In this document: positions 1 through 7,682 of the stretch, piece by piece
Numbering within the stretch: the stretch's first letter is position 1
Layout of the letters: each line of letters starts with the position of its first letter
Assembly: GCA_017548445.1 (NCBI GenBank)
Contig: JAFYZZ010000055.1
Location: forward strand, 1-20,911
Origin: Bacteroidales bacterium
Lineage (GTDB): Bacteria; Bacteroidota; Bacteroidia; Bacteroidales; UBA932
Length of the DNA stretch: 20,911 nt
Direction of reading: 5' to 3'
Made by a program: the position numbers and the translations under genes
The notes under the pieces: model-generated
The model's input: the letters and a program-made list of their open reading frames with translations, nothing else
The model's database searches: none
Told to the model about the DNA's origin: nothing

Positions 1-1
1 T

Positions 2-928
2 ACCGGAGCCTCCGACGATAAGATTTATCTGCGTCCGGAGACGGCCCAGGGCATCTTCGTGAACTACCTGAACGTGCAGAAGACCGGCCGTATGAAGATT
101 CCTTTCGGCATCGCGCAGATCGGCAAGGCCTTCCGCAACGAGATCGTCGCCCGCCAGTTCATCTTCCGGATGCGCGAGTTCGAGCAGATGGAGATGCAGT
201 TCTTCATCAAGCCGGGCACCGAGCTCGACTGGTTCGCCAAGTGGAAGGAGAACCGGATGAAGTGGCACGTCAACATCGGGATGGGCGCGGAGAATTACCG
301 CTTCCACGACCACGAGAAACTGGCGCACTACGCCAACGCCGCCACGGACATCGAGTTCAACTTCCCCTTCGGTTTCAAGGAGCTGGAAGGCATCCACAGC
401 CGCACGAACTTCGACCTGGGCAACCACCAGAAGTTCTCCGGCAAGAAGATCGAATACTTCGACCCCGAGGAAGGCGCCGCCTACACCCCGTACGTGGTCG
501 AAACCTCCATCGGCGTGGACCGTATGGTGCTCGCCGTGCTGTCGCACTCCCTGCACGAGGAGCAGTTGGAGAACGGCGAGACGCGCGTGGTGATGAGCAT
601 CCCCGCCCCGCTCGCCCCGGTGAAGGCCGCCGTGCTGCCGCTCGTCAAGAAGGACGGCCTGCCCGAGCTCGCCCAGGAGGTGATGGATATGCTGAAGTAC
701 GACTTCAACTGCCAGTACGAGGAGAAGGACAGCATCGGCAAGCGCTATCGCCGCCAGGATGCCATCGGCACCCCGTTCTGCATCACCGTGGACCACGAGT
801 CCCTGAACGACCGCTGCGTGACCGTGCGCGACCGCGACACGATGTCCCAGGAGCGCGTTCCCATCGCGGAACTCCGTAGTCTGATCGACAGCAAGGTCAA
901 TCTGAACAACCTTCTCCGCAACCTGTAG
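2..928 (+). CDS. glyQS: Glycine--tRNA ligase, dimeric (class II) type, 3' part
   Basis: Charges tRNA-Gly with glycine in the cytoplasm. The reading frame is open from base 2, so the 5' end of the gene lies outside the window and about 308 residues are visible. The visible part opens with the class II catalytic signature RPETAQGIFVNY, followed by the motif 2 segment RNEIVARQFIFRMREFEQME and the motif 3 segment around VETSIGVDRMVLAVL (near 500-540). The C-terminal third (about 600-925) is the anticodon-binding domain, with DSIGKRYRRQDAIGTPFCIT and a VTVRDRDTMSQ stretch. The family is about 500 residues long in Bacteroidota, so roughly the first 200 are missing here. It is the alpha2-type enzyme, not the GlyQ/GlyS tetramer; some annotations call the gene glyS. 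The next gene starts 3 nt after the stop, which suggests co-transcription. Confidence 0.96.
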   Translation, partial: TGASDDKIYLRPETAQGIFVNYLNVQKTGRMKIPFGIAQIGKAFRNEIVARQFIFRMREFEQMEMQFFIKPGTELDWFAKWKENRMKWHVNIGMGAENYRFHDHEKLAHYANAATDIEFNFPFGFKELEGIHSRTNFDLGNHQKFSGKKIEYFDPEEGAAYTPYVVETSIGVDRMVLAVLSHSLHEEQLENGETRVVMSIPAPLAPVKAAVLPLVKKDGLPELAQEVMDMLKYDFNCQYEEKDSIGKRYRRQDAIGTPFCITVDHESLNDRCVTVRDRDTMSQERVPIAELRSLIDSKVNLNNLLRNL

Positions 929-931
929 CCG

Positions 932-1927
932 ATGGCGCAGAGCTTCACGGACCTGGGCCGCATCGAGGCGATCCGGCAGCTGTTCGAGGGGACGCCGTAC
1001 CGTCCCTTCGAAGAGCCGCTGTGGCTGGAAGCGAAGCCGCAGGAATGCATCACGACGGCCTCCGGGCTGATGCTGGAGGGCATCGATTTCGACCTGGTGT
1101 ACTTTCCGCTGAAGCATCTCGGCCGAAAGGCCGTGCTGAAGGTGACGGGCGAGCTGTACGCCGTCCTGGCGCATCCCGAGAGCCTTTCCGTGCAGCTGGG
1201 CGTGTCCGCAAAGCTGGATTTCCCGCAGGTGCAGGAGCTCTGGAGCGGCCTGGTCGCGGCGGCTCAGGAACACGGATACAAGCGGGTCTGCCTTGACCTG
1301 CAGCCCTCGCGCAACGGCCTTACGGTCGCGCTGGCGGCAACCGGCCGCCACTGCGCCGCGGTCTCGGCCGCCCGGCCGGTGGCGCAGAGCAAGGATCTGG
1401 TCTGCGTGTCCGGGGCCCTGGGCGCCGCCTTCCTCGGCCTGCGGGTGCTTGAGCGCGAACGGCTCAAGTTCGAGCAGGGTTCCTCGGACCGGGAAGCGTT
1501 GGAGAAATACAGGATGCTCGTCGGGTCCTATCTGAAGCCCGAATTAGGCGCGGACGTGCCCGCGCAGCTGGAAGATGGGAAGATATCCCCGTCGTTCGGA
1601 TATTTCGTTACCAGGGGCCTTGCAGACGCCTTGCTGCGCCTGCGGCGCGACAGCGGCCTGGGCGTGAAGGTCTATGCCGGCAAGATCCCTTTCGAGGGCG
1701 GCAGTTTCGAGCTGGGCCGCGAGTTGGACCTGGACCCCGTTTCTGCCGCGATGAACGGCGGCGAGGATTACAGGCTGCTGTACGTGATTCCGATCGCGCA
1801 GTACGAGCGTTTCCGCAAGGATTTCCAGGCTTTCGACATCATCGGCCACCTGGCGCTGCCCGAAGCCGGAGCAGTGCTGGTTTCGCCCGACGGCCTGGAG
1901 CATCCCATTTCTTCTCAGGGCTGGTAG
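932..1927 (+). CDS. ThiL-fold (AIR synthase-related) protein lacking kinase catalytic motifs
   Basis: A 331-residue protein that aligns end to end with thiamine-monophosphate kinase (ThiL) of Bacteroidota. Shared landmarks are LMLEGIDFDL (46-55), FPLKHLGRKAV (58-68), DLVCVSGALGAAFLGL (155-170), NGGEDYRLLY (275-284) and the C-terminal QGW. ThiL phosphorylates thiamine phosphate using acidic motifs that hold Mg-ATP, and these are missing here. No GDDA motif lies near the N-terminus; the TTD motif reads TTAS (41-44); the N-x-S-D motif reads KVTGELY; the GGDT motif is replaced by the CLDLQPS region (about 120-126); and D-I-S-D-G-L reads FVTRGL (225-230). The frame is intact and the codon use resembles its neighbours, so it looks like a maintained pseudoenzyme rather than a decaying gene. 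It begins 3 nt after the synthetase stop with no Shine-Dalgarno sequence. The role is unknown; kinase activity is doubtful. Confidence 0.85.
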   Translation: MAQSFTDLGRIEAIRQLFEGTPYRPFEEPLWLEAKPQECITTASGLMLEGIDFDLVYFPLKHLGRKAVLKVTGELYAVLAHPESLSVQLGVSAKLDFPQVQELWSGLVAAAQEHGYKRVCLDLQPSRNGLTVALAATGRHCAAVSAARPVAQSKDLVCVSGALGAAFLGLRVLERERLKFEQGSSDREALEKYRMLVGSYLKPELGADVPAQLEDGKISPSFGYFVTRGLADALLRLRRDSGLGVKVYAGKIPFEGGSFELGRELDLDPVSAAMNGGEDYRLLYVIPIAQYERFRKDFQAFDIIGHLALPEAGAVLVSPDGLEHPISSQGW

Positions 1928-2038
1928 GCTTGCCCCTTCAAACCCTCGCTTCGCTCGTCCCACCGCAGCGCTACGCTTGCGGTCCCCCCCGTTCATAGGC
2001 CACGGGCGGCCACGGTTTTCAGGGGCAACCTACCAGCC
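1919..2038. repeat. Intergenic inverted repeat with internal hairpin between convergent genes
   Basis: The left arm (1919-1945) and right arm (2014-2038, read on the other strand) match over about 24 of 27 positions. Both begin GGCTGGTAGG and continue with TTGCCCCT, then an AAACC-like end. The arms include the last Gly-Trp codons and the TAG stop of both convergent genes. Between them lies a second hairpin at 1962-1983 (ACCGC AGCG, loop CTA, CGCT, bulged T, GCGGT) and a direct repeat GGCCACGG at 1999-2006 and 2009-2016. No run of T follows either arm, so a simple intrinsic terminator is not obvious, but a transcript from either side would fold into a long stem. It may be a bidirectional 3'-end structure or a dispersed palindromic repeat. 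Confidence 0.6.
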
Positions 2039-3787
2039 GCCAGGGCCACCAAATCCACCGGGACCTCCCGGACCGCCCATTCCGTTTCCTGCTCTATAGG
2101 CGGACAGCGAGACCGCGCTTCCGCCGCTGTCGCTGAAGCCCTGAACCCCAACCCCGTCGAACAGGGTAACGCCGCCGGATACGGTGACGCCGGATTTCAG
2201 GGCCGGCGTGCCCGGGACGGACACCACCAGGGTATTGCCTCCGCGACTCGGCGTCTTGAAGGCGAATACGGGATCGTTTTCGATGTAGAGAGCATACCAG
2301 GTGTCCTTGCTCCAGTTGGCGCCGTAGCAGGCCTGGGACAGGTGGGCACCGTTCTCCAGGCCGCCGATGGCGACGAGCGTTCCTCCGATGACATAGAGTT
2401 TGAAGCCGCCCTCGGTATTGGCGTCGACGGCCACTTCCGGCGTGCCGGAGCCGACGGCGTAAACCAGTCCTCCCTGGATGTAGCAGTTGCCGTTGGCGTC
2501 GATGCCGTCGTTGCCCGTGGACCAGGCGCAGACCTGACCGCCGTCGATGATCATATTGCCGCCGGAATTGATGGCGTCGTCGGTCGATGTGGCGTAAATC
2601 TCGCCTCCGGTGATGACCATATCCCCTTTGGCCTCGATGGCCTCGTGGTTCTGGGCAGACACGCGTACGGTGCCGCCGGTGATGACGAGCCGGCCGTCGA
2701 ACTTGATGCCCTTGGCCGACTTGGTCGTGTCTTCCAGGCCGTTGGCGTCGGCCCCGGTGACCTCGTAATTGGTGCCCGTGACCGCGATGTCCAGCGTGCC
2801 GCCGGTAATCAGCGCGTCACCGTCGCCGCTCAGGCCCTTGCCTCCCTGGCCGCTGTTGGTGATGGCCAGGACGCCTCCGTTCATCACGAAGGTGGAATCA
2901 GCCTTGACGCCGGCCGAAGCCGACAGGTCCGTAAGGTCCGAGTCGTCCACGTTGCCGGAGACGGTAAGCGTCGTCTTCCCACCGTCGATGCGGACCGTTC
3001 CGTCCGAGGAGATGGCTTTCTTGCCCTTCTTGCTGACGGTCACGTCCAGGGTGCCGCCGTCGATGACGACGGCGTCCTTGCCCCGGATGCCGTGTCCGCC
3101 GGTCGAGTTGACATTCAGGGTCACGCCGCTGAACACGCGCACGTAGTCGTCGGAGGTGATGCCGGCCTTGCCTGTTGCGGTAACCTCCAGCGAGCCCGTG
3201 CCGCTGAAGATGAGCTGCGCTTCGCTGAAGAAGGCCGCCTTCTCATCCTCGCCCTCCGGCGTACCGGAGTATTTCTTGCCGTCTGCCAGCTTGCTGGCGC
3301 CTTCCAGCACGACGAACGTGCGTTTCTTGTTCTGGTTGTTGATGGCGGCGCCGTTGGGATTGGTCAGGTCCAGGTCCTTGAGCACCAGGGCCTGTTTCTT
3401 GTCACCATAGATCTTGAAACAGCCGTCGGAAGACTTGCCGGAAAGTTCGTACCGGACGACCTCGCCGGTGCCGGTGTTGTCCACGGTCACGTTGTTTCCG
3501 TTCACTTTCACGATACCGTTTTCGTCGCCGGTGACGGTGGCCCCGGAGGCGCCGAAGACAACGGCGATCGTGCGGGCGAACTGGGTGTTGGCAATGTTGT
3601 CGTCTTCGTTTTCCAGGACGAAGTCGTCTTCGATGGAGGTGTCCGGCGTCACCGGATCGACGGGGCTGTCCACATAGGAAGTGTTTTGCCCTATTTCGGA
3701 CAGCCAGAGCGAGAAGGGATCAACTTCTTCGCAGGCTCCCAGCAGGAACAAAAGCGGGAGCAGGGAGATACAGAATCTCGGTTTCAT
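2030..3787 (-). CDS. Surface-type lipoprotein with carbohydrate-binding beta-helix (DUF4353/Cthe_2159-like)
   Basis: A 585-residue lipoprotein. The N-terminus has a signal peptide ending in the lipobox LLGAC with the lipid-bearing Cys at 19. The next residues are acidic (CEEVDPF), which in Bacteroidota tends to go with export to the outer surface. From about residue 60 to 200 is a Thr/Asn/Gly-rich beta domain. From about 215 to 475 are at least nine degenerate coils with the pattern hydrophobic-x-hydrophobic-x-Gly-Gly, for example VVIDGGTLDV, LVITGGTVRV, MVITGGEIYA, MIIDGGQVCA and LYVIGGTLVA. This is typical of a right-handed beta-helix and matches the carbohydrate-binding DUF4353 family, whose founding member Cthe_2159 binds cellulose and pectic acid. 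The C-terminus is a glycine-proline tail (about 567-585, GMGGPGGPGGFGGPGG). It is monocistronic, divergent from dnaE. The ligand here is unknown. Confidence 0.85.
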   Translation of the reverse strand: MKPRFCISLLPLLFLLGACEEVDPFSLWLSEIGQNTSYVDSPVDPVTPDTSIEDDFVLENEDDNIANTQFARTIAVVFGASGATVTGDENGIVKVNGNNVTVDNTGTGEVVRYELSGKSSDGCFKIYGDKKQALVLKDLDLTNPNGAAINNQNKKRTFVVLEGASKLADGKKYSGTPEGEDEKAAFFSEAQLIFSGTGSLEVTATGKAGITSDDYVRVFSGVTLNVNSTGGHGIRGKDAVVIDGGTLDVTVSKKGKKAISSDGTVRIDGGKTTLTVSGNVDDSDLTDLSASAGVKADSTFVMNGGVLAITNSGQGGKGLSGDGDALITGGTLDIAVTGTNYEVTGADANGLEDTTKSAKGIKFDGRLVITGGTVRVSAQNHEAIEAKGDMVITGGEIYATSTDDAINSGGNMIIDGGQVCAWSTGNDGIDANGNCYIQGGLVYAVGSGTPEVAVDANTEGGFKLYVIGGTLVAIGGLENGAHLSQACYGANWSKDTWYALYIENDPVFAFKTPSRGGNTLVVSVPGTPALKSGVTVSGGVTLFDGVGVQGFSDSGGSAVSLSAYRAGNGMGGPGGPGGFGGPGGW

Positions 3788-3909
3788 CGTATTGCGGTTT
3801 TAGTACAGCGCCCTTAAAGGCAACAACCTTGCCAAAACTGCAAATAGAGCGGCGGAAAAAGTTATCAACAATCGGACGTCCGGCCCGCTGAAGGTCGTGT
3901 GTTTTTCTT

Positions 3910-3917
3910 TATATTTG
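3910..3917 (+). promoter_or_regulatory. Bacteroidota -7 promoter element for dnaE
   Basis: TATATTTG is an exact match to the TAnnTTTG -7 consensus of Bacteroidota sigma-A promoters, in an AT-rich patch within GC-rich sequence. It ends 7 bases before the dnaE ATG at 3925, so transcription would begin only about 1-4 nt before the start codon, giving a nearly leaderless message. I see no clear TTTG -33 element about 20 nt upstream, so the call rests on the -7 box. Confidence 0.6.
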
Positions 3918-3924
3918 TACTGCT

Positions 3925-6900
3925 ATGTCCTTTGTCCACCTGCACGTCCACACCCAGTATTCCATCCTCGACGGGATGAGCGACATCGAGAAGCTCTTCC
4001 GCCGCGCGGAGGAGCTGGGAATGCCGGGCCTCGCCATCACCGACCACGGCAATATGTACGGCATCAAGGACTTCAGCGACGTGGCGAAGAAGCACCCCGG
4101 CGTCAAGCCGGTCCTGGGCTGCGAGATTTATGTCACGCAGCATTACGACCATCACCTGAAGGACAACGACCACAAGAAGTACTACCACCTTATCCTGCTG
4201 GCCAAGAACTACACGGGTTACCGGAACCTGATGAAGATCGTGTCCACGGGGCACATCGAGGGTATGTACTACAAGCCGCGCGTGAGCCACGAAGTCCTGG
4301 AGAAATACCACGAGGGGCTCATCTGCTGCTCCGCCTGTATGGCGGGGGAGGTCCCGCGCGGGATCCTGGCCGGCGACGCCGAGGGCGTGGACCGCGCCAT
4401 CGCGTGGCACAAGCGCGTCTTTGGAGAAGATTACTATCTGGAAGTGATGCTCCACAAGACGGAGGTCCCCGGGATGTCGCTGGAACTCTACGAAAAGCAG
4501 AAGGAATATACCGCGCGCATCTTCGAGCTCGCGCAGAAGCACGGGGTGAAGGTGGTGGCCACCAACGACGTGCACTTTGTCCGCAAGGAGGACGGTCCCG
4601 CGCACGACCGCCTTATCTGCCTGACTACCAATGCGATGGTGGACGACCCGAAGCGTCTCCGCTACACGCAGCAGGAGTACCTGAAGAGCGAGGAGGAGAT
4701 GGCCGCCCTGTTCCCGGACCATCCGGAGGCCCTGGCCAACACCCTCGAGGTGCTGGACAAGGTGGAGAATTACGAGATCAACCGCGGCCACGTGCTGCCG
4801 AAGTTCGATCTCCCGGCGGACTTCCTGGCCGACATAGACGCACAGCTGGCGAAGTACGCCGACATCATCGAAAACGGCAAGTACGAGGTCTCCAAGGACA
4901 AGGACGGCAACGAGGAGAAGACCTACCGGGGAGACGAATTCTGCCGCTCGGTGGCCTACCTCTGCCACCTGACCTACGAGGGTGCGCGCCGGCGATACGG
5001 GGAACAGTTGACGGAAGAACAGGCCACCCGCCTGCACTTCGAGCTGATGACCATCTCCCATATGGGATTCCCGGACTACTTCCTCATCGTCCAGGATTTC
5101 ATCAACTGGGGGCGGCGCAACGGGGTTTCCGTGGGCCCCGGGCGCGGTTCGGCGGCCGGTTCCTGCGTGTCCTACTGCCTGGGAATCACGAATCTCGACC
5201 CCATCCGCTACGACCTCCTGTTCGAGCGCTTCCTGAACCCCGAGCGCATCTCGATGCCGGATATCGACGTGGACTTCGACGACGAAGGCCGCTACCGCGT
5301 GATCCAGTATGTCCAGGACCGCTACGGGGCCGACCACATCTCGCACGTCATCACCTTCGGCACGATGGCCGCCAAGCTCGCCGTCAAGGACGTGGCGCGC
5401 ATCTCCAACCTGCCGCTGGCGGAGTCGAACCGCCTCACCAAGCTCATCCCGGACCGCCCGATCATCGTGCGCGAGAACGGCGAGGACAAGGAATACAAGC
5501 CCACGCTCGCCAACAGCGTCAAGTACGTCAAGGAACTGAAACACGAGTACGAAGAGGGAGATTCCCTGGTGCGCGAGGTGCTCGATTACGCCCTCCAGCT
5601 GGAGGGCTGCATACGCCAGGTGGGCATCCACGCCTGCGCGATGATCATCGGGCGGGGCAACCTCACGGATTACATCCCCATCACGATGGGCACCGACAAG
5701 GCATCGGGCCAGGAAGTGTGGGTCAGCCAGTACGAAGGCACCAAGATCGAGGACGTGGGTATGCTGAAGATGGATTTCCTGGGCCTCAAGACCCTCTCCA
5801 TCATCGACCGGGCGCTCGCGATGGTGAAAAAGCGCTTCGGGAAGGATATCGACATCGAGAAGATTCCCATCGACGATCCGGCGGTCTACGACCTCTACGC
5901 CCGAGGCGACACCAAGAGCATCTTCCAGTTTGAATCCGGCGGAATGAAGGAACAGTTGATCAAGCTGCACCCCGAGCGTTTCGAGGACCTCATCGCTATG
6001 AACGCCCTCTACCGGCCGGGGCCGATGGATTACATTCCGGACTTCATTGCCGGCAAGAACGACCCGTCCAAGATCCATTACGACCTCCCGGAAATGGAGG
6101 AACTGCTGAAGGAGACCTATGGTGTGACAGTGTACCAGGAGCAGGTTATGCGCCTGTCGCAGAAGCTCGCGGGCTTCTCCAAGGGCAAGGCGGACAAGCT
6201 CCGCAAGGCGATGGGCAAGAAGCAGAAATCCGTGCTGGACTCGCTCAAGGAGTCGTTTATGAAGGGGGCGCTCGAGAACGGCCATCCGGAAGCGGTCCTG
6301 AACAAGATCTGGTCCGACTGGGAGGCCTTCGCGAAGTACGCCTTCAACAAGTCGCACGCCACCTGCTACGCCTGGGTGAGCTATCAGACCGCCTGGATCA
6401 AGGCGCATTATCCGTCGGAATTCCAGGCCTCCAACCTCACGCAGAACATCTCGAATATGGACGAGATGAAGGAGATTATGGCGGATTGCCGCAAGGCCGG
6501 CATCAAGGTGCTCAGCCCGGACGTGAACGAGTCCGACGCCCAGTTCTCCGTAAACGCGAAAGGGGACATCCGATACGGCCTGGGCGGCCTGAAGGGTTTC
6601 GGAGACAACGTGGTTACCGCCATCATCAATGAGCGCGCGGAACACGGCACCTTCACGGACCTGTTCGACTTCGTGGAGCGGATGGCCGAACTGCTGAACC
6701 GCCGCAGCGTTGAAACGCTGGTGTATTCGGGCGCGCTGGATTCCTTCGGGCTCAAGCGAACGCAGTATTTCCTGCCCTGCAAGAACGGCGAGCTGTTCAT
6801 CGACGAGATTGTCAAGTACGCCGGCCTGTACCGGAACGACCAGCTGGACTCCGCCAATTCGCTGTTCGGCGAGGTGGAGGAACTGAAGCCAGTCCGGCCG

Positions 6901-7620
6901 GAGGCGCCGATGATGGTCGGGGAAGAGGACGTGCTCGCCCTGCTGCAGCAGGAAAAGGAATTCGTGGGAATGTACCTTTCTTCGCATCCGCTGGACCGTT
7001 ACCGCTTCGAGATGGAGACCTTCACCGACTGCGCCCTTTCGGGCCTGCAGGAAAAGGTCGACGCCTGCGAAACGGCCGACAAAACCGGCAAGGCGGCCGT
7101 CGCGGGTATCGTCACGGACGTGAAGACCATCACCACCCGCACCGGAACGCCCGGCGCCCGCGTGACCGTGGAAGACTACAGCGGCACCTACGAGTTCGCC
7201 CTGTTCGGCAAGGACTACCAGACCTGGCTGCCTTATATGCAGCTGCACGCACAGATCTTCATCGAAGGCGAGATGTCGCCCCGCTATTTCCTGAAACCGG
7301 AGGAGCGTACACAAGGTAAGAAGGCGCCTTACAGCTTCAAGATCAAGAAGATAACCCTGCTCGGAAACCTCGGGGAAGATATGATCACCGGGTTCTCCAT
7401 CACGCTCGACTCCGACCGCTTGTCGCCCGATTTCCGCGAGCGGCTGGTCAAATTGCTCAAGCGCAGCAAGGGCGGCACGCCGCTGTCGCTGTTCCTGCAC
7501 GACAAGGCCACGGGCTACAATTTGGAATTCTACTCTAAGAAGTTTTCCGTGGGCGTGAACGAGGAGTTTATATCCGCCCTCCAGCGGCTGGGAGTCCAGT
7601 TCAGCGTCTCGCACAAATGA
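3925..7620 (+). CDS. dnaE: DNA polymerase III subunit alpha (DnaE1 type)
   Basis: The replicative polymerase subunit that extends both strands within the Pol III holoenzyme; 1231 residues, a normal length for the family. The N-terminal PHP domain (about 1-220) keeps all nine metal-ligand positions known from proofreading PHP domains: H7, H9, D16, H41, E67, H88, C138, D215 and H217. The polymerase core has GPGRGSAAGSCVSYCLG (from about 403) and the catalytic PDIDVDF with D446, D448 and D450. A helix-hairpin-helix segment (GLGGLKGFGDN, about 883-893) and a C-terminal OB-fold (about 1055-1120) follow. The start at ATG 3925 fits the conserved FVHLHVHTQYS beginning and an adjacent TATATTTG promoter box; no Shine-Dalgarno is present. 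It is a single-gene unit that converges on secDF across a hairpin terminator. Confidence 0.98.
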   Translation: MSFVHLHVHTQYSILDGMSDIEKLFRRAEELGMPGLAITDHGNMYGIKDFSDVAKKHPGVKPVLGCEIYVTQHYDHHLKDNDHKKYYHLILLAKNYTGYRNLMKIVSTGHIEGMYYKPRVSHEVLEKYHEGLICCSACMAGEVPRGILAGDAEGVDRAIAWHKRVFGEDYYLEVMLHKTEVPGMSLELYEKQKEYTARIFELAQKHGVKVVATNDVHFVRKEDGPAHDRLICLTTNAMVDDPKRLRYTQQEYLKSEEEMAALFPDHPEALANTLEVLDKVENYEINRGHVLPKFDLPADFLADIDAQLAKYADIIENGKYEVSKDKDGNEEKTYRGDEFCRSVAYLCHLTYEGARRRYGEQLTEEQATRLHFELMTISHMGFPDYFLIVQDFINWGRRNGVSVGPGRGSAAGSCVSYCLGITNLDPIRYDLLFERFLNPERISMPDIDVDFDDEGRYRVIQYVQDRYGADHISHVITFGTMAAKLAVKDVARISNLPLAESNRLTKLIPDRPIIVRENGEDKEYKPTLANSVKYVKELKHEYEEGDSLVREVLDYALQLEGCIRQVGIHACAMIIGRGNLTDYIPITMGTDKASGQEVWVSQYEGTKIEDVGMLKMDFLGLKTLSIIDRALAMVKKRFGKDIDIEKIPIDDPAVYDLYARGDTKSIFQFESGGMKEQLIKLHPERFEDLIAMNALYRPGPMDYIPDFIAGKNDPSKIHYDLPEMEELLKETYGVTVYQEQVMRLSQKLAGFSKGKADKLRKAMGKKQKSVLDSLKESFMKGALENGHPEAVLNKIWSDWEAFAKYAFNKSHATCYAWVSYQTAWIKAHYPSEFQASNLTQNISNMDEMKEIMADCRKAGIKVLSPDVNESDAQFSVNAKGDIRYGLGGLKGFGDNVVTAIINERAEHGTFTDLFDFVERMAELLNRRSVETLVYSGALDSFGLKRTQYFLPCKNGELFIDEIVKYAGLYRNDQLDSANSLFGEVEELKPVRPEAPMMVGEEDVLALLQQEKEFVGMYLSSHPLDRYRFEMETFTDCALSGLQEKVDACETADKTGKAAVAGIVTDVKTITTRTGTPGARVTVEDYSGTYEFALFGKDYQTWLPYMQLHAQIFIEGEMSPRYFLKPEERTQGKKAPYSFKIKKITLLGNLGEDMITGFSITLDSDRLSPDFRERLVKLLKRSKGGTPLSLFLHDKATGYNLEFYSKKFSVGVNEEFISALQRLGVQFSVSHK

Positions 7621-7651
7621 AAACACCCGACCTGCAAGGCCGGGCGTTTTC
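7621..7651. terminator. Bidirectional hairpin terminator between dnaE and secDF
   Basis: A 13-position stem (7621-7633 with 7639-7651) with a five-base loop TGCAA starts directly after the dnaE stop. Flanking A4 and T4 runs give a U-tract on either strand. On the plus strand two positions are A-C mismatches; on the minus strand the same two positions become G-U wobbles, so the stem is fully paired in the secDF transcript. A second small hairpin (CCGGG, loop GCAGG, CCCGG) lies at 7661-7675, between this and the secDF stop. Confidence 0.75.
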
Positions 7652-7682
7652 TTGATTCTCCGGGGCAGGCCCGGAAAGACGT

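Noticed and set aside
3819..3833. Small hairpin GGCAA-loop-TTGCC between the beta-helix lipoprotein gene and dnaE
   Set aside because: Only five pairs, no U-tract, and it lies between divergent genes where a terminator is not expected; no operator can be assigned.
3862..3870. DnaA-box-like TTATCAACA upstream of dnaE
   Set aside because: It is a single site with one mismatch to TTATNCACA and no cluster of boxes or AT-rich unwinding region; chance occurrence is likely.
3865..7626. A 1253-codon open frame on the minus strand covering all of dnaE
   Set aside because: It is in the same codon-aligned antisense register as above, with no recognisable domain and no promoter. The sense protein is unmistakable DnaE.
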